A DNA stretch of 64,000 bases from Erythrobacter ani (GCF_019204025.1 NZ_JAGSPB010000001.1:930001-994000), one strand, 5' to 3'. Counted from the stretch's first letter, positions 34,895 to 45,286 are shown. The notes: generated by a model from the sequence alone, not told the origin. A program made the numbers and translations.

Positions 34895-35932
34895 CTATTC
34901 GGCAGGCTTCATTTTCAGGAGAAGCGGCAAGGCGCCGCGCTCGATTATGTCGTTTGAAATCTGGTGCATATCAGGCTTGTTATAATTGGTGGCGACAACG
35001 GTGACGACAGCATCGAGCTCTTCGAACACCGCGACAACATTGCCGCCATTGCCTGACATGTACCACCCGGTGGTCGCGTATTCGCCGCTGCGGAACGCGC
35101 GCAGCCACCATAGATAGCCGTAATCGGCGTTGCTGGTCGCACGGACATACGGCGTCAACATTTCGTCGATCCAGCTGGCGGGGACGATTTGCTGGCCCCG
35201 ATGAGCGCCGCCATCCAGCACCAGCCTGCCGATCCGCACCAGATCGCGCGGGCGCATTTCGATCTGGCCGCCCGCCTGTATCTCTCCGGACCGCGATCGT
35301 TTCCATTTGACGTCCGTAATGCCGAGCGGATCGAAAAGGCGCCGCTGAACATAGCTATCGAAACGCTCGCCTACCTGCCGCTCGATATATTGACCGGTCA
35401 GAAACACCCCCGCAGTGCAATAGGAAAACCGGCCAAAGCCGTCGCGATCGCGGACATAATCCTGCTGTATGGGGATGCCCAGAGCGTGAGGCGTCCATTC
35501 CCGCTTCGGATACATCTTGTCCTCTTGTCCGGGCGACGACTGGTCCCAATCGTTGCAATCGAGCGCCGATGACATCGTGACCAGATCGCGGAGTGTGATG
35601 CTTTCGCGCCCTCCCGATCCGCCGAAAACCGTAAGCGGCGCGGCGTCGAGCGAGGGGACAAACGCATCCTCCAGTGCCGCACCCAAAGCGAGCGCGGTGA
35701 TGGATTTTCCGGCGGAACGGATGTCGAACCGATCGCCGGGGGCAGCACCATCGAAATAACGCTCGTAGAGCACCTCGCCGCCGCGTTCGATGATGATCGC
35801 CTTGACTTCGCCGACCTGGCCATCGTCGATCACACGCGCGATCCGTTCAATCGTATCCTCTGCCATTGCGGCGTTGGGCAGCAGCAGCAGCAGTGCAGCG
35901 AGAGCGGTGAGTGCGCGCGAGATTGTCGTCAT
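34895..35932 (-). CDS. secreted serine hydrolase of the beta-lactamase/DD-peptidase fold
   Basis: 345 residues. A clear signal peptide (ALTALAALLLLLPNAAMA, cleaved near residue 24). The serine motif SxxK reads RSAGKSITALALG (Ser near residue 72). The second tyrosine motif is RFSYCTAGVFLTGQ (YxN-like with Cys/Thr in place of Asn). C-terminal TTGWYMSGNGGNVVAVF is the KTG-like region. This is the class C/EstB-like Beta-lactamase family (Pfam 'Beta-lactamase'), covering esterases and penicillin-recognising enzymes. Location: periplasm. True beta-lactamase activity cannot be assumed. Convergent with the thioesterase gene. Confidence 0.86.
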   Translation of the reverse strand: MTTISRALTALAALLLLLPNAAMAEDTIERIARVIDDGQVGEVKAIIIERGGEVLYERYFDGAAPGDRFDIRSAGKSITALALGAALEDAFVPSLDAAPLTVFGGSGGRESITLRDLVTMSSALDCNDWDQSSPGQEDKMYPKREWTPHALGIPIQQDYVRDRDGFGRFSYCTAGVFLTGQYIERQVGERFDSYVQRRLFDPLGITDVKWKRSRSGEIQAGGQIEMRPRDLVRIGRLVLDGGAHRGQQIVPASWIDEMLTPYVRATSNADYGYLWWLRAFRSGEYATTGWYMSGNGGNVVAVFEELDAVVTVVATNYNKPDMHQISNDIIERGALPLLLKMKPAE

Positions 35933-36149
35933 GGCCCATCGCTAACGCAACCTATCTTGCGCTTCAATGACTGGTCGGTCCGCGATCAGCGGTGAAAATG
36001 GCATGTTCCGTCTGCGACAACGAAGCGTTTGATTTTTCCGGGATTGCGTATACTCGGCAGGAACCTGAATTCCTTCACAAGATTATGTGTACTATAGGAA
36101 TTTGCCGAATCCTCCCCCCGCACTGCATTCGGCCCCTTGGAGAATTTGA

Positions 36150-37277
36150 ATGCCCCACGCCTCGTTCGCCGTTCTGACTTCACCGATGCTGATTGGCGCG
36201 GTCCCCCCTGCAGAAGCGGTAGAAACTGCTGCGCTCGCGCCGCGGCCGGCGATTGCCGCCGCATATACGGATCCGGCGACATCCGTGATGCCGCTGTCAT
36301 GGTCGCTCGCCATGGTTCAGGACAGCACGGAGACGCAGTCCGGCGAGGAGCAGGGGCCGCCCGATCCCCAAAGCGAGACCGATGACAATGTCATCGTCGT
36401 CCAAGGGGAGGTTGGTCCGACCGAAGGCGACCCGATGGGCGCGGTCAATGAGACCAGCTACCGCATCACACAGCAACTGGACGACGTTCTCGTCGAGCCA
36501 CTGGCTTATGGATATCGGGATGGACTGCCGGGTCCGATCCGCGATGGGCTGGGCAACGTGGTCCGGAACCTCAGGGAGCCTGCCAACTTTTTGAATTTCC
36601 TGTTGCAGTTGAAGATAGGCAAGGCATTCGAAACACTCGGCCGGTTTGCGCTCAACAGCACTTTCGGGCTCGCCGGATTGATCGATGTCGCGGGCATGCC
36701 GGGGATCGGCCTGCCCTATCGGCGCAACGGATTTGCCAATACGCTGGGCTTTTACGGTGTCGACACGGGCGCTTACCTGTACCTGCCGATCACCGGTGCG
36801 ACGACCGTTCGCGACCTGATCGGAAGCACGCTAGACCAGGCGGTCCTCCCGGTTGCATTCGGCGCGCCGTTCAACACTTTCGAATATGCCGCACCCTTCT
36901 TCGTCATCAGCAATCTGGAATCCCGGCTTGAGGTGGACGAGGAGCTCGAGCGGATCGAAGATACTGTCGATCCCTATGCTGCCCGGCGCGATACATATCT
37001 CGCGCGCCGTGAGCGCGAGATCGCTGCGCTTCGCGGCGAGGAAATGCCCGAAAAGCCGCGCATCCTGCAAGAGATCGACGGCGATATCGAGCCGGGCGAT
37101 CCAATGATCGGTGAAGAGGAATTGGAAGACGCGGCCGGAGCGGAGGCTACGGAAGGCGACCCTCAGCAGAACGAAGCGCAAGAGGACGCGGACGTACCGC
37201 AGATTTCCGCCATCAGCCCGCGCGAACTGCCGCCGATTATTCCGACACTGGCAATAACCAAGCCGCGCACACGCTGA
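36150..37277 (+). CDS. mlaA: MlaA (VacJ)-family phospholipid-transport protein
   Basis: 375 residues from ATG 36150, with GGAG at -9. Removes outer-leaflet phospholipids from the outer membrane via the Mla pathway. An N-terminal hydrophobic segment of about 25 residues is followed by an acidic linker, then the MlaA domain: REPANFLNFLLQLK, NSTFGLAGLIDVAG, GFYGVDTGAYLYLPITGATTVRD (split by eye). No lipobox Cys is visible at the N-terminus, unlike enterobacterial VacJ. The C-terminal 90 residues are charged (E/D-rich) and not part of the usual domain. Downstream dxs is convergent. Confidence 0.87.
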   Translation: MPHASFAVLTSPMLIGAVPPAEAVETAALAPRPAIAAAYTDPATSVMPLSWSLAMVQDSTETQSGEEQGPPDPQSETDDNVIVVQGEVGPTEGDPMGAVNETSYRITQQLDDVLVEPLAYGYRDGLPGPIRDGLGNVVRNLREPANFLNFLLQLKIGKAFETLGRFALNSTFGLAGLIDVAGMPGIGLPYRRNGFANTLGFYGVDTGAYLYLPITGATTVRDLIGSTLDQAVLPVAFGAPFNTFEYAAPFFVISNLESRLEVDEELERIEDTVDPYAARRDTYLARREREIAALRGEEMPEKPRILQEIDGDIEPGDPMIGEEELEDAAGAEATEGDPQQNEAQEDADVPQISAISPRELPPIIPTLAITKPRTR

Positions 37278-37289
37278 CGCAGAGGTTCA

Positions 37290-37322
37290 ACGGCCGCCGG
37301 GCGCGAAACCGCGCCGGGCGTA
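37290..37322. terminator. possible weak hairpin terminator between mlaA and dxs
   Basis: The 48-base gap between the two convergent genes contains a GC-rich 6-bp stem (GGCGCG/CGCGCC around a GAAAC-type loop). No T-run follows on either strand, so it is weak as a Rho-independent terminator. Offered only as a structure seen. Confidence 0.25.
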
Positions 37323-37325
37323 CTG

Positions 37326-39251
37326 TCAGGCGCGCGCCTCTTCGTCGACATTAGCCGAATTGTGCTTCAGCGCCTTGAGCACCGTGTCGACGATTTGCGG
37401 CGCATTAAGCCCCGCTTCCTCATACTGCTTGTCGGGCGAGTCCTGATCCTGAAACGCGTCCGGCAGACGCATCGTGCGCACTTTGAGGCCCGTATCGGTC
37501 AGGCCTTCGTCCGAGGCATAGGTCAGGACATGCGCCCCGAGCCCGCCGATTGCGCCCTCTTCGACGGTCACCACCACTTCGTGTGTGCGCATCAGCCGCG
37601 CAATGAGTTCTTCGTCGAGTGGCTTGGCAAACCGCATGTCGGCGACCGTGGTCGGTAACCCCTTTGCCTCGAGCGTGTCGGCGGCTTTCTTTGCCTCTTC
37701 CAGGCGCGCGCCGAGCGACAGGATTGCAACCTTGCTTCCTTCGCGCACCAGGCGGCCCTTGCCGATCTCCAGCTTTTCAAGCTTTTCCGGGATCGTCACG
37801 CCCGTACCATTGCCGCGCGGATAACGAAAAGCGATCGGACCCTCGTCATATTCAGCCGCAGTGTAGGTCATGTGCGCAAGCTCCGCCTCATCGGCGGCCG
37901 CCATCACGACCATATTGGGCAGTGTGGCGAGATAGGTGATGTCGAACGAGCCTGCGTGCGTGCAGCCATCGGCTCCGACAAGCCCGGCACGGTCAATTGC
38001 GAAGCGAACCGGGAGGTTCTGGATCGCGACATCGTGCACCACCTGATCATATGCGCGTTGCAGGAAGGTCGAATAGATCGCCGCAAACGGCCGCATCCCC
38101 TGCGCAGCCAGCCCTGCGGCGAAGGTCACGCCGTGTTGTTCTGCGATGCCGACATCGAAACTGCGCTCAGGATGCGCCTGCGCGAACCTATCAACACCCG
38201 TGCCTGAAGGCATCGCCGCGGTGATGGCGCAAATGCGGCTGTCGTCGTCCGCCAGTTTCGCGAGCGTATCGCCGAAGACGTTCTGGTACGCGGGCGGGCC
38301 TGACGCGCCTTTCGTCTTCTCGCCGGTGACGACGTTGAATTTGGGAACGCCGTGATATTTGTCAGCGCTTTCCTCGGCGTATTTGTATCCTTTGCCCTTG
38401 GTCGTGACGACATGGATCAGGACCGGCCCTTCGGACGTGTCGCGGACATTCTCAAGCACCGGGATGAGGTGATCGAGATTGTGCCCGTCAATCGGACCGA
38501 CATAGTAGAAGCCGAGTTCTTCGAACAACGTCCCACCGGTCACCATGCCGCGGGTGTATTCCTCTGCCTTGCCAACCATTTCGTGCATGCGGCGGCTCAT
38601 CTTCTTGACCGCTTTGGATGCGAGGCTGCGCAGGCCGAGATATTCGCTCGAAGAGACCATGCGCGCGAGATACGCCGACAGCCCGCCTACCGGCGGCGCG
38701 ATCGACATGTCGTTGTCATTCAGGATCACCACCAGCCGGTTGCCCGCCTGCGCCGCGTTGTTCATGGCCTCATAGGCCATGCCCGCGCTCATCGCGCCAT
38801 CGCCGATGACCGCGATGCCGCGGCCCGGCTTGTCATTCAGCTTGTTGGCCATGGCAAAGCCAAGCGCCGCAGAGATCGAGGTCGAAGAGTGCGCCGCGCC
38901 GAACGGATCGTATTCGCTCTCCGCACGCTTCGTAAATCCGGAAAGTCCACCACCCTGGCGGAGCGTGCGGATACGGTCGCGGCGTCCGGTGATGATCTTG
39001 TGCGGATAGCATTGGTGGCCAACGTCCCACACGAGCTTGTCGTCCGGCGTATTGAACACGTAATGGATCGCCACGGTCAGTTCGACCACACCGAGCCCCG
39101 AACCCAGATGTCCGCCCGAAGTGCTGACCGCATCGATCATTTCGGTGCGCAATTCATCGGCCAGCTGGCGCAGCTGATCCGGTTTAAGTTGGCGAAGCTC
39201 GTTGGGCGTCGGAACCGTATCGAGCAGGGGGGTGTTAGGCTTCGAAGTCAT
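37326..39251 (-). CDS. dxs: 1-deoxy-D-xylulose-5-phosphate synthase
   Basis: 641 residues, the usual length. Condenses pyruvate and glyceraldehyde-3-phosphate with thiamine diphosphate; first step of the MEP isoprenoid pathway. N-terminal [20 protein letters not shown] and [14 protein letters not shown], ThDP-binding [18 protein letters not shown] followed by NDNDMSI, the ParI-type central His region ([20 protein letters not shown]), and C-terminal transketolase domain (RMPD-like [10 protein letters not shown]). All blocks are intact. The start codon is ATG at 39251. Convergent with mlaA; the Zur-type gene lies 143 bases upstream on the same strand. Confidence 0.96.
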   Translation of the reverse strand: MTSKPNTPLLDTVPTPNELRQLKPDQLRQLADELRTEMIDAVSTSGGHLGSGLGVVELTVAIHYVFNTPDDKLVWDVGHQCYPHKIITGRRDRIRTLRQGGGLSGFTKRAESEYDPFGAAHSSTSISAALGFAMANKLNDKPGRGIAVIGDGAMSAGMAYEAMNNAAQAGNRLVVILNDNDMSIAPPVGGLSAYLARMVSSSEYLGLRSLASKAVKKMSRRMHEMVGKAEEYTRGMVTGGTLFEELGFYYVGPIDGHNLDHLIPVLENVRDTSEGPVLIHVVTTKGKGYKYAEESADKYHGVPKFNVVTGEKTKGASGPPAYQNVFGDTLAKLADDDSRICAITAAMPSGTGVDRFAQAHPERSFDVGIAEQHGVTFAAGLAAQGMRPFAAIYSTFLQRAYDQVVHDVAIQNLPVRFAIDRAGLVGADGCTHAGSFDITYLATLPNMVVMAAADEAELAHMTYTAAEYDEGPIAFRYPRGNGTGVTIPEKLEKLEIGKGRLVREGSKVAILSLGARLEEAKKAADTLEAKGLPTTVADMRFAKPLDEELIARLMRTHEVVVTVEEGAIGGLGAHVLTYASDEGLTDTGLKVRTMRLPDAFQDQDSPDKQYEEAGLNAPQIVDTVLKALKHNSANVDEEARA

Positions 39252-39393
39252 AGAGATTCGCTCTACACTTTCGAAACGAAACTGTCGATGAACGCTTTAA
39301 CGCTCGGTAAGCACGGTTCACCGCCCGTTCGTCACATTTACTCGACGACCCTTGCGTCAAGCGCACCTGACAGAACGCGTTCAGCAAAGATGT

Positions 39394-39861
39394 TCAGGCG
39401 CACGCACGGCACAGACCGCGAATCTCGAGCACAGGACGCTCCGGCTTGAAACCGCGCGCGCTGGCAAGGCCGCGAACCGTACGGCTGACCTCCTCATCGT
39501 CGAGATGCGTGGCCTCGCCGCATTCGTCGCAGACAAGAAAGATGCAATCGTGCTCGCAACCGGGATGGGTGTTGGCGAGATACGCGTTGGAGCTTTCGAC
39601 GCGAAGCGCCAGGTTGTTCGTCACGAACAGATCGAGGATGCGATAAACGCTGTTCGGGGCCACGCGCTTGCCGCGCGTTTTCGAAAGGTTGTCGGCAATA
39701 TCATAGGCCGAAGCGGGCCGTTCATGCCGGGCCAGCTCGGCAAACACCGATTCCCGCATGCCGGTCCACTGCTCGCCGGAATTGGTCAGCGCATTGCGAG
39801 CCGCTTCGATCAGGGTCTCGCCGCTATGCTCCTTGTGAGCGTGTGCGTGTGTCTCTGCCAT
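39394..39861 (-). CDS. zur: Fur-family regulator, Zur-type
   Basis: 155 residues from ATG 39861. A much longer open frame to 40113 overlaps msrA on the same strand, and the extra residues are not Fur-like. The His-rich start MAETHAHAHKEHSG is typical of zinc regulators. DNA-binding domain: WTGMRESVFAELARHERPASAYDIADNL and VAPNSVYRILDLFVTNNLALRV. The metal sites are in the dimerisation domain: HPGCEHDCIFLVCDECGEATH and the terminal GLCRACA, giving two CxxC zinc pairs. The symbol is by resemblance. It may repress zinc-uptake genes; none is in this window. Confidence 0.85.
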   Translation of the reverse strand: MAETHAHAHKEHSGETLIEAARNALTNSGEQWTGMRESVFAELARHERPASAYDIADNLSKTRGKRVAPNSVYRILDLFVTNNLALRVESSNAYLANTHPGCEHDCIFLVCDECGEATHLDDEEVSRTVRGLASARGFKPERPVLEIRGLCRACA

Positions 39862-39920
39862 GAAAGCAGATATAGGCCCGGAAGACGCCAGCGCCAAGCG
39901 GGCGGCCTGATGTTTGCCGA

Positions 39921-40619
39921 TCAGGCGTCGTCGCGGAGGAATTTCGGCTGGTAATCGGTCGGGAACATCGCTTTCAAAGCGCGGACCTTGGGAGCGTCCC
40001 AACGCATTATGTAACCGTGACGCGGGTTCTTCGCCATGAAGTCCTGATGATAGGGCTCTGCGGCGTAGAATTTGCGGTGCTTCTCGATCTTGGTGACGAT
40101 CGGCCTGTTCCACACACCCGATTTGTTCATCTGCGCAAGATACGCCTTGGCCACTGCCTGCTGCTCGGCATTCACCGGCACAAGAGCGCTGCGATAATGC
40201 GAGCCAACATCCGGGCCCTGACGATTCTTGAGCGTGGGGTCCGCGACGACCGAGAAGAATATCTGCAACAGCTCGTCATACCGCACGACATAGGGATCAT
40301 ACGTGATCATAACCGCTTCGGCGTGGCTGGTGCCGCCGGAAATGATGCGGTTGTAGGTCGCGGTTCCAGCGGAGCCGCCGTGGAAACCCGATACAGCTGA
40401 TTTCACGCCTTTGACGTGGCTGAATACACCCTCGACACCCCAGAAGCAGCCACCGGCGAAGATCGCGGTCTTCAGACCGGCGCCTTCCTTGGCGATACGC
40501 TTGGGCGCTGGCGCATTGACGGGCTCATCCAGCGCATGCGCGGGTGACGCGCAGCTGCTGAGAGTGAGCGATCCGGCGGCCAGAGCGAGTGTGAAACCGC
40601 GCTTTGCGCCAGGGATCAT
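39921..40619 (-). CDS. msrA: exported methionine-(S)-sulfoxide reductase, lipoprotein-type
   Basis: 232 residues. Repairs oxidised Met (S form). The N-terminus is a signal with lipobox LSSC (Cys about residue 23), so it is lipid-anchored and outside the cytoplasm. The catalytic motif GCFWGVEGVF has the active Cys near residue 58. Further family blocks are GGSAGTATYNRI, GTSHAEAVMITYDP and GPDVGSHYRSALVP. The start overlaps the stop of a 59-residue membrane-anchored gene (ATGA), indicating coupled translation. Together with MsrB at 18716 it gives this strain two exported Msr enzymes without MsrPQ in view. Confidence 0.92.
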   Translation of the reverse strand: MIPGAKRGFTLALAAGSLTLSSCASPAHALDEPVNAPAPKRIAKEGAGLKTAIFAGGCFWGVEGVFSHVKGVKSAVSGFHGGSAGTATYNRIISGGTSHAEAVMITYDPYVVRYDELLQIFFSVVADPTLKNRQGPDVGSHYRSALVPVNAEQQAVAKAYLAQMNKSGVWNRPIVTKIEKHRKFYAAEPYHQDFMAKNPRHGYIMRWDAPKVRALKAMFPTDYQPKFLRDDA

Positions 40620-40795
40620 TCCTCGATCACCCAGAAATCGTCGGATGGTTGCGGCGCTTCGAAGCTCTGCGCAGCCTGTGCAGGCGGCGAAATGAGATCG
40701 CTGATGTGATCGAATGACGCGGCACCAACCATCAATGTTCCGGCAACGAAACCAATGGCGAAATTGCGATAAAGATCTGGGCTGAATAGGGTCAT
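40616..40795 (-). CDS. small single-span membrane protein coupled to msrA (59 aa)
   Basis: 59 residues from ATG 40795: MTLFSPDLYRNFAIGFVAGTLMVGAAS with one transmembrane segment (about residues 11-27), then a short polar, acidic tail ending DDFWVIEE. The TGA at 40616-40618 overlaps the msrA ATG (ATGA), so the two are translated together. No family was recognised. A membrane tether or partner for the lipoprotein MsrA is a reasonable but unproved idea. Below common ORF-length cut-offs, so likely to be missed. Confidence 0.65.
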   Translation of the reverse strand: MTLFSPDLYRNFAIGFVAGTLMVGAASFDHISDLISPPAQAAQSFEAPQPSDDFWVIEE

Positions 40796-40822
40796 AAGCG
40801 TTCTCTAGGGGTCAAATTCGTA

Positions 40823-40828
40823 TATAAT
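40823..40828 (+). promoter_or_regulatory. consensus -10 box (TATAAT) ahead of the ncRNA candidate
   Basis: TATAAT preceded by TA (TATATAAT from 40821). No gene follows on this strand for 220 bases. Transcription would begin near 40834, where a strong hairpin starts. The matching -35 region (TTCTCT about 16 bases upstream) is weak. Confidence 0.45.
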
Positions 40829-40833
40829 GCGGA

Positions 40834-41000
40834 CCCTCTAAATGCTGCTCGCTTGCGCGGGAGTGAATGGGTCCTTCAGGTTATTGTTCGGTACAGGAGG
40901 TCATTTAGTTACACCCACACGCACAAAAAAGATGCGCGGCGGGTAGAACCTCTTGGGGGCCGAGAAGGACTCGTTTGCACAGGCAATACAGTCGGTAATG
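40834..41000 (+). ncRNA. candidate structured noncoding RNA with a 6S-like fold
   Basis: The 283-base gap between the msrA operon and purH has no supportable ORF but folds into one long hairpin. A 17-position stem pairs 40861-40877 with 40964-40980 (16 pairs including four G-U, one A-A mismatch). Outside it are 40853-40856 with 40983-40986 and 40845-40847 with 40989-40991. Inside are 40878-40882 with 40947-40951 and, near the tip, 40913-40916 with 40941-40944 and 40920-40922 with 40934-40936. Between these lie large unpaired stretches (about 24 and 12 nucleotides), the overall plan of 6S RNA with its central bubble. A TATAAT box precedes it. Ends are approximate and 6S identity is inference; it is beside purH, a folate-dependent gene. 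Confidence 0.45.
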
Positions 41001-41078
41001 CGCGCGCGAGGCGCGAACTAGATGAAACGGCGATCCGATGAACGCAGCTCTCACCCATGGTGGTGAGCGCGGGCGCGA

Positions 41079-42701
41079 TCAGTGCCTGAAATGCCGCATC
41101 CCGGTGAAGACCATCGCCAGACCTGCTTCGTCGGCGGCGGCGATGACCTCTTCGTCGCGGATCGACCCCCCCGGCTGGATCACCGCCGTCGCGCCAGCCT
41201 CAGCAGCCGAAATCAGACCATCGGCGAAGGGAAAGAATGCGTCGGATGCGACCGCGCTGCCGACGGTGCGCGGCTCGTCCCATTCGTAGGTCTGAGCGGC
41301 TTCTTTCGCCTTGATTGCGGCGATGCGCGCCGAATCGCGGCGGTTCATCTGCCCGGCACCGATCCCAGCGGTCGCGCCGTCCTTCGCATAAACGATGGCG
41401 TTGGATTTGACGTGGCGCGCGACGGTCCAGGCGAACAGGCAATCCTTCAGCTCCTGCTCGCTCGGTTCGCGCTTGGTCACGACTTTCAGGTCGTCCCGTG
41501 TCACCGCACCGTTATCACGCCCCTGGATCAGCATGCCGCCCGCGATAGTCTTCATCGCGAAGCCGCCGCGGCGCGGATCGGGGAGACCGCCGGTTTCGAG
41601 CAGGCGCAGGTTTTTCTTCCTCGCAAAGATATCTCGCGCTTCTGCGCTCACCTTCGGCGCTATCACCACTTCGGTAAAGATGCCGGCGATGGCCTCTGCC
41701 GTTGCACCATCGAGTTCGGTGTTCACCGCGACGATCCCGCCAAACGCGGAAACACTGTCGCATTGGAGCGCGTCGTTCCACGCATCGAGCAGCGATCCAC
41801 CCTGAGCGACCCCGCACGGATTGGCGTGTTTGACGATGACGACGGCTGGGTCCTGCCCGGCAAATTCGGCAGCCAGTTCCAGCGCGGCATCGGCGTCATT
41901 CAGGTTGTTGTAGCTGAGCGCTTTCCCTTGCAATTGCGCGGCTTGCGCCACTCCCGATGTGCCTGCGACCTGAGGCACGTAGATCGCAGCCGATTGGTGC
42001 GGGTTTTCGCCGTAGCGCAGCGTATCCTCGCGCTTGAACGCGAGCGGCATGGTCTCGGTAAAGGTGGTTGCGCGAAGCGCGTCGGCGCCGAGCGGGTGGG
42101 TAAAGGCATCGCCGAACGCGAACCAGTTGGCGATGGCCGCATCGTATGCCGCCGTGCGCGCATAGGCCTTGCCCGCCATGCGAATGCGAAACGCATCCGA
42201 CGTCGCGCCGTCATTGGCATCCAGCTCTGCGAGCAGTTCGGCGTAATCCGCGGCATCGGTCATGATCGTGACGAAGCCGTGGTTCTTGGCCGCCGAGCGC
42301 ACCATCGAAGGCCCGCCGATGTCGATATTCTCAATTATTTCCTCGCGGCTCGCACCTTTCGCGACCGTGGCCTCGAACGGATAGAGATTGACCACGACGA
42401 GATCGATCGCGGCGATATCGTGGCTGTTCATCGCCGCCACGTGTTGGTCATTGTCGCGCAGTGCGAGCAGGCCGCCATGGATTTTCGGATGCAGCGTCTT
42501 CACCCGCCCATCCATCATTTCCGGAAAGCCGGTGAGATCGGACACGTCGCGAACGTCGAGCCCCGCTTCGCGCAGGGTGCGCGCCGTACCGCCGGTGCTG
42601 ACCAGTTCCACCCCGCGCGCGGCGAGCGCGCTGCCGAGTTCGGCAAGGCCGCTTTTGTCGGACACCGAGAGCAGTGCCCGTTTGATCGTCGTCGAAGCCA
42701 A
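41079..42701 (-). CDS. purH: bifunctional AICAR transformylase/IMP cyclohydrolase
   Basis: 540 residues. Last two steps of purine synthesis: 10-formyl-THF-dependent formylation of AICAR, then ring closure to IMP. Start is TTG at 42701, supported by AAGGA at -9; no in-frame ATG or GTG precedes it. The N-terminal MGS-like domain has [17 protein letters not shown] and [13 protein letters not shown]. The transformylase domain has the catalytic [13 protein letters not shown] and KYTQSNS-like blocks, ending [14 protein letters not shown]. Cotranscribed with the heparinase-like gene 21 bases upstream and rpe before that, probably as one operon. Confidence 0.95.
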   Translation of the reverse strand: MASTTIKRALLSVSDKSGLAELGSALAARGVELVSTGGTARTLREAGLDVRDVSDLTGFPEMMDGRVKTLHPKIHGGLLALRDNDQHVAAMNSHDIAAIDLVVVNLYPFEATVAKGASREEIIENIDIGGPSMVRSAAKNHGFVTIMTDAADYAELLAELDANDGATSDAFRIRMAGKAYARTAAYDAAIANWFAFGDAFTHPLGADALRATTFTETMPLAFKREDTLRYGENPHQSAAIYVPQVAGTSGVAQAAQLQGKALSYNNLNDADAALELAAEFAGQDPAVVIVKHANPCGVAQGGSLLDAWNDALQCDSVSAFGGIVAVNTELDGATAEAIAGIFTEVVIAPKVSAEARDIFARKKNLRLLETGGLPDPRRGGFAMKTIAGGMLIQGRDNGAVTRDDLKVVTKREPSEQELKDCLFAWTVARHVKSNAIVYAKDGATAGIGAGQMNRRDSARIAAIKAKEAAQTYEWDEPRTVGSAVASDAFFPFADGLISAAEAGATAVIQPGGSIRDEEVIAAADEAGLAMVFTGMRHFRH

Positions 42702-42722
42702 GTGTCTATCCTTTTGGGGGCT

Positions 42723-44627
42723 CTACCCCATTTTCTTGAGCAGCCAGGAGAATTGCCCCCCACCGCGCGATGTCAGACCTTCGATCACCAATTGTTCGGT
42801 TGCGTGGGGACGGCCATCGCCATCGACCCACAGGCTGTCCTCGCAGCGCAGAGCCATTTCGGACGCGCCCGTACCGTCGCCGCGCAGGCGGAATTGCCAC
42901 AGCCCGCCATCCGGCAACAACAGGCTGGCCCCGCGGCCGTCTTCGGAAAGATGCGCCTCGACCCCGCGCCCGAGGTGAAAACGGATGGCGAGGCCGATCT
43001 TGCCGCGCTTGCCCTTGCGAGCGACCGGCAGGAGGATGTCTTCGCCGGCAAGCTCGCTGCCATCGCCGCGCAGGCTGAGCACGCGGCGATGGGTCAGGCC
43101 GAAGCGGGCAGCATACCCGTCATGGCTTGCCTCGACGCGCGTGGCCTCGCCGCCATTCTTGCGCACCACCTGGCGCTCGACCTCGACGTTCTCCGCGCCC
43201 TTGCCAAGCTTCCCGTGGAGCAGCACAGCGGTGGAATTGGCGTTGTCGAGCACAAGCGTGGAATGCGCGGCGGTTGCCCGCAGACCTTTACCAATCCGCG
43301 CGGGCACCTGCCCCCCGGCGAGCGCCGCGCCGCCGCAATTGACGATCAGGCGCGAGAGGCCATCGGACATTTCAAATGCCAGCGTCGATGCACATCCCAT
43401 TCGCGCGTGGCGCGCTCTCGGGGGCGGCGCCGCGTCAAACTGCACGACTGTCTTGCCGCCGCGCAGCCGCTGGAATCCCCAGTGCTGTACGTCTTTCAAC
43501 GGCCGCGTGCGCACACCGGTCGCCTCGATCAGCGCAGCGACCCGGTCGGCGCGCACGGCGCCCTGACCCTGCCAATTGCCGAGCGCGCCATCGCCATGGC
43601 GGAGTGACAGCAGCGGCGGAACCAGCAGCTCGCGCATTACGAACAGCGCCTCTGGCGGTTCGTGCCCGGCTGCGTCGTAGCAGGCGAGCAGATCTGTCAG
43701 CACCGCGATCGCCTGCATCTGCGCCTCGGGGCAGCGCGACAGCACACCGCCATCTTCGCCCACGAGATCGCCGAGCGCGCGGATGAGCGAAGCCTCACCG
43801 AACAAACGGCGCGGTTTTCCCTCGGGCAGCAGCAGCCCGGCGGCGGTCACGGCGGCGAGACCTACGATCTGGCCGAGCCCCGCTCCGTCGCGCGGGGCCT
43901 TGCGGTCGAGCCAGGCAGCGGTTTCAGCGATCGCTGCGAGCAGTTTCGGTTTGAGCGCGGGATCCTGACCCGAGAGGACCAAAGGCGCGTGGATCAGCCA
44001 GGCCATCAGGCGCAGCCCGGCATGTTCGACTTCCCAAGCAGGCCCCTTGCCCGGTTCGGGGTTGGCAGCGATCCAGTGAGACGTGATCCGCTCTGCAACG
44101 GTTACGCAATCCGCGCGAGGCGCGCTCGCGGCGAGATCATAAAGCCATGAGAAGCAATGCACTGCCCGCTCCAGCCCGGGGCTGAGCCGCCCCGCGCTCT
44201 CATAGTCGAGCTGACCGATGGGGAGTTTTACTCCGTGCACGAGAAAATGACCGGCCCGCAGCGCCGTGCCCGCCATGCGGTCGCCCGTAACCGGACTTTC
44301 CACGGTCGCCAGAACCCGCAGAGGCGTCGGGCGGCGGAACGGGGCCGCGAGCGCATGTCCAGGCACGCCCATCCGGTAAGCCAGCCGGATCAGCGCTTCG
44401 CCCGGGTTCGTACGCGGAGCGATGACGTCGGTCAGCGCGAGAGCGCGCGAAGTCTCGACCTGGCCGGGGACTGGCGCCGCTTCGTCGTCGCGCGTTGGAA
44501 CAGCCCCGCGCCCCATGGTCTCTTCGCGCGCAAGTGGCAGCGCGCTTTGCTCCTGCACATCGTCGGCGATCCCGAAATCAGCGCTTTCCTGCTTTTCGTC
44601 CGTTTCGCGAAACAGGCTTTCCATCAT
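42723..44627 (-). CDS. heparinase II/III-family protein
   Basis: 634 residues. The N-terminal part is an alpha/alpha toroid-like helical region (residues about 60-370: [26 protein letters not shown] and following helices). The C-terminal beta-sandwich (from about 400) is the Heparinase_II_III domain, with [27 protein letters not shown] and [50 protein letters not shown] continues it. No signal peptide is present, so a cytoplasmic or unusual location is implied. Substrate is unknown; true heparin lyase activity is doubtful. Lies between rpe (4-bp ATGA overlap) and purH. Confidence 0.85.
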   Translation of the reverse strand: MMESLFRETDEKQESADFGIADDVQEQSALPLAREETMGRGAVPTRDDEAAPVPGQVETSRALALTDVIAPRTNPGEALIRLAYRMGVPGHALAAPFRRPTPLRVLATVESPVTGDRMAGTALRAGHFLVHGVKLPIGQLDYESAGRLSPGLERAVHCFSWLYDLAASAPRADCVTVAERITSHWIAANPEPGKGPAWEVEHAGLRLMAWLIHAPLVLSGQDPALKPKLLAAIAETAAWLDRKAPRDGAGLGQIVGLAAVTAAGLLLPEGKPRRLFGEASLIRALGDLVGEDGGVLSRCPEAQMQAIAVLTDLLACYDAAGHEPPEALFVMRELLVPPLLSLRHGDGALGNWQGQGAVRADRVAALIEATGVRTRPLKDVQHWGFQRLRGGKTVVQFDAAPPPRARHARMGCASTLAFEMSDGLSRLIVNCGGAALAGGQVPARIGKGLRATAAHSTLVLDNANSTAVLLHGKLGKGAENVEVERQVVRKNGGEATRVEASHDGYAARFGLTHRRVLSLRGDGSELAGEDILLPVARKGKRGKIGLAIRFHLGRGVEAHLSEDGRGASLLLPDGGLWQFRLRGDGTGASEMALRCEDSLWVDGDGRPHATEQLVIEGLTSRGGGQFSWLLKKMG

Positions 44628-45286
44628 GCCTCACCCTTCAAAGCGGAAATGTTGGCTGCGTAGCGATCCGGCCCGCCTTTGAACGTCGCAGACCCTGCGA
44701 CAAGCACATCTGCACCCGCTGCAATGCACTGCCTCGCAGTTTCGGGATTGACCCCGCCATCGACCTCGAGGTGAATTTCGCGGCCCTCCTTTTCGATCAA
44801 GGTGCGGATGCGGCGCACCTTTTCCAGCTGCGAGGGGATGAAGCTCTGGCCGCCAAAACCGGGATTGACGCTCATCACGAGGACGAGATCGACCAGGTCC
44901 ATGAGGTTGTCGAGCACCTCCACAGGGGTGCCGGGATTGAGAACCACGCCCGCCTTCTTGCCGAGCGATCGGATCGCCTGAAGCGTGCGGTGTATGTGCG
45001 GTCCCGCCTCGGGATGAACCGTGATTATGTCGGCACCGGCCTCGGCGAAGGCTTCCAGATAAGGGTCGACCGGTGCGATCATGAGGTGAACGTCGAACGG
45101 TTTGTCGGTATGCGGACGCAGCGCCTTCACCACCGCTGGACCGATGGTGATGTTGGGCACGTAATGCCCGTCCATCACGTCGACGTGGATCCAGTCAGCA
45201 CCTGCCCTATCGATCGCGCGCACTTCCTCGCCAAGTTTTGCAAAGTCGGCTGACAGGATAGATGGAGAAATGAGTGGTGCTGGCAT
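44624..45286 (-). CDS. rpe: ribulose-phosphate 3-epimerase
   Basis: 220 residues from ATG 45286; an extended frame to 45340 is rejected because [18 protein letters not shown] is the family start. Interconverts ribulose-5-P and xylulose-5-P. The TIM-barrel motifs are complete: [19 protein letters not shown] (His and Asp metal/catalytic), [29 protein letters not shown], and the phosphate-binding [11 protein letters not shown] and AGSATF. Its stop overlaps the ATG of the heparinase-like gene. It heads the rpe-heparinase-purH run. Confidence 0.95.
   Translation of the reverse strand: MPAPLISPSILSADFAKLGEEVRAIDRAGADWIHVDVMDGHYVPNITIGPAVVKALRPHTDKPFDVHLMIAPVDPYLEAFAEAGADIITVHPEAGPHIHRTLQAIRSLGKKAGVVLNPGTPVEVLDNLMDLVDLVLVMSVNPGFGGQSFIPSQLEKVRRIRTLIEKEGREIHLEVDGGVNPETARQCIAAGADVLVAGSATFKGGPDRYAANISALKGEA

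Noticed and set aside
39862..40113. 84-residue N-terminal extension of the Zur-type gene
   Set aside because: It overlaps the msrA gene on the same strand in another frame; the Fur-like sequence begins at the ATG at 39861.
40853..41041. 62-residue ORF inside the ncRNA candidate
   Set aside because: Starts at a non-ATG codon without a Shine-Dalgarno, low complexity (YTHTHKK), and the region folds as an RNA.
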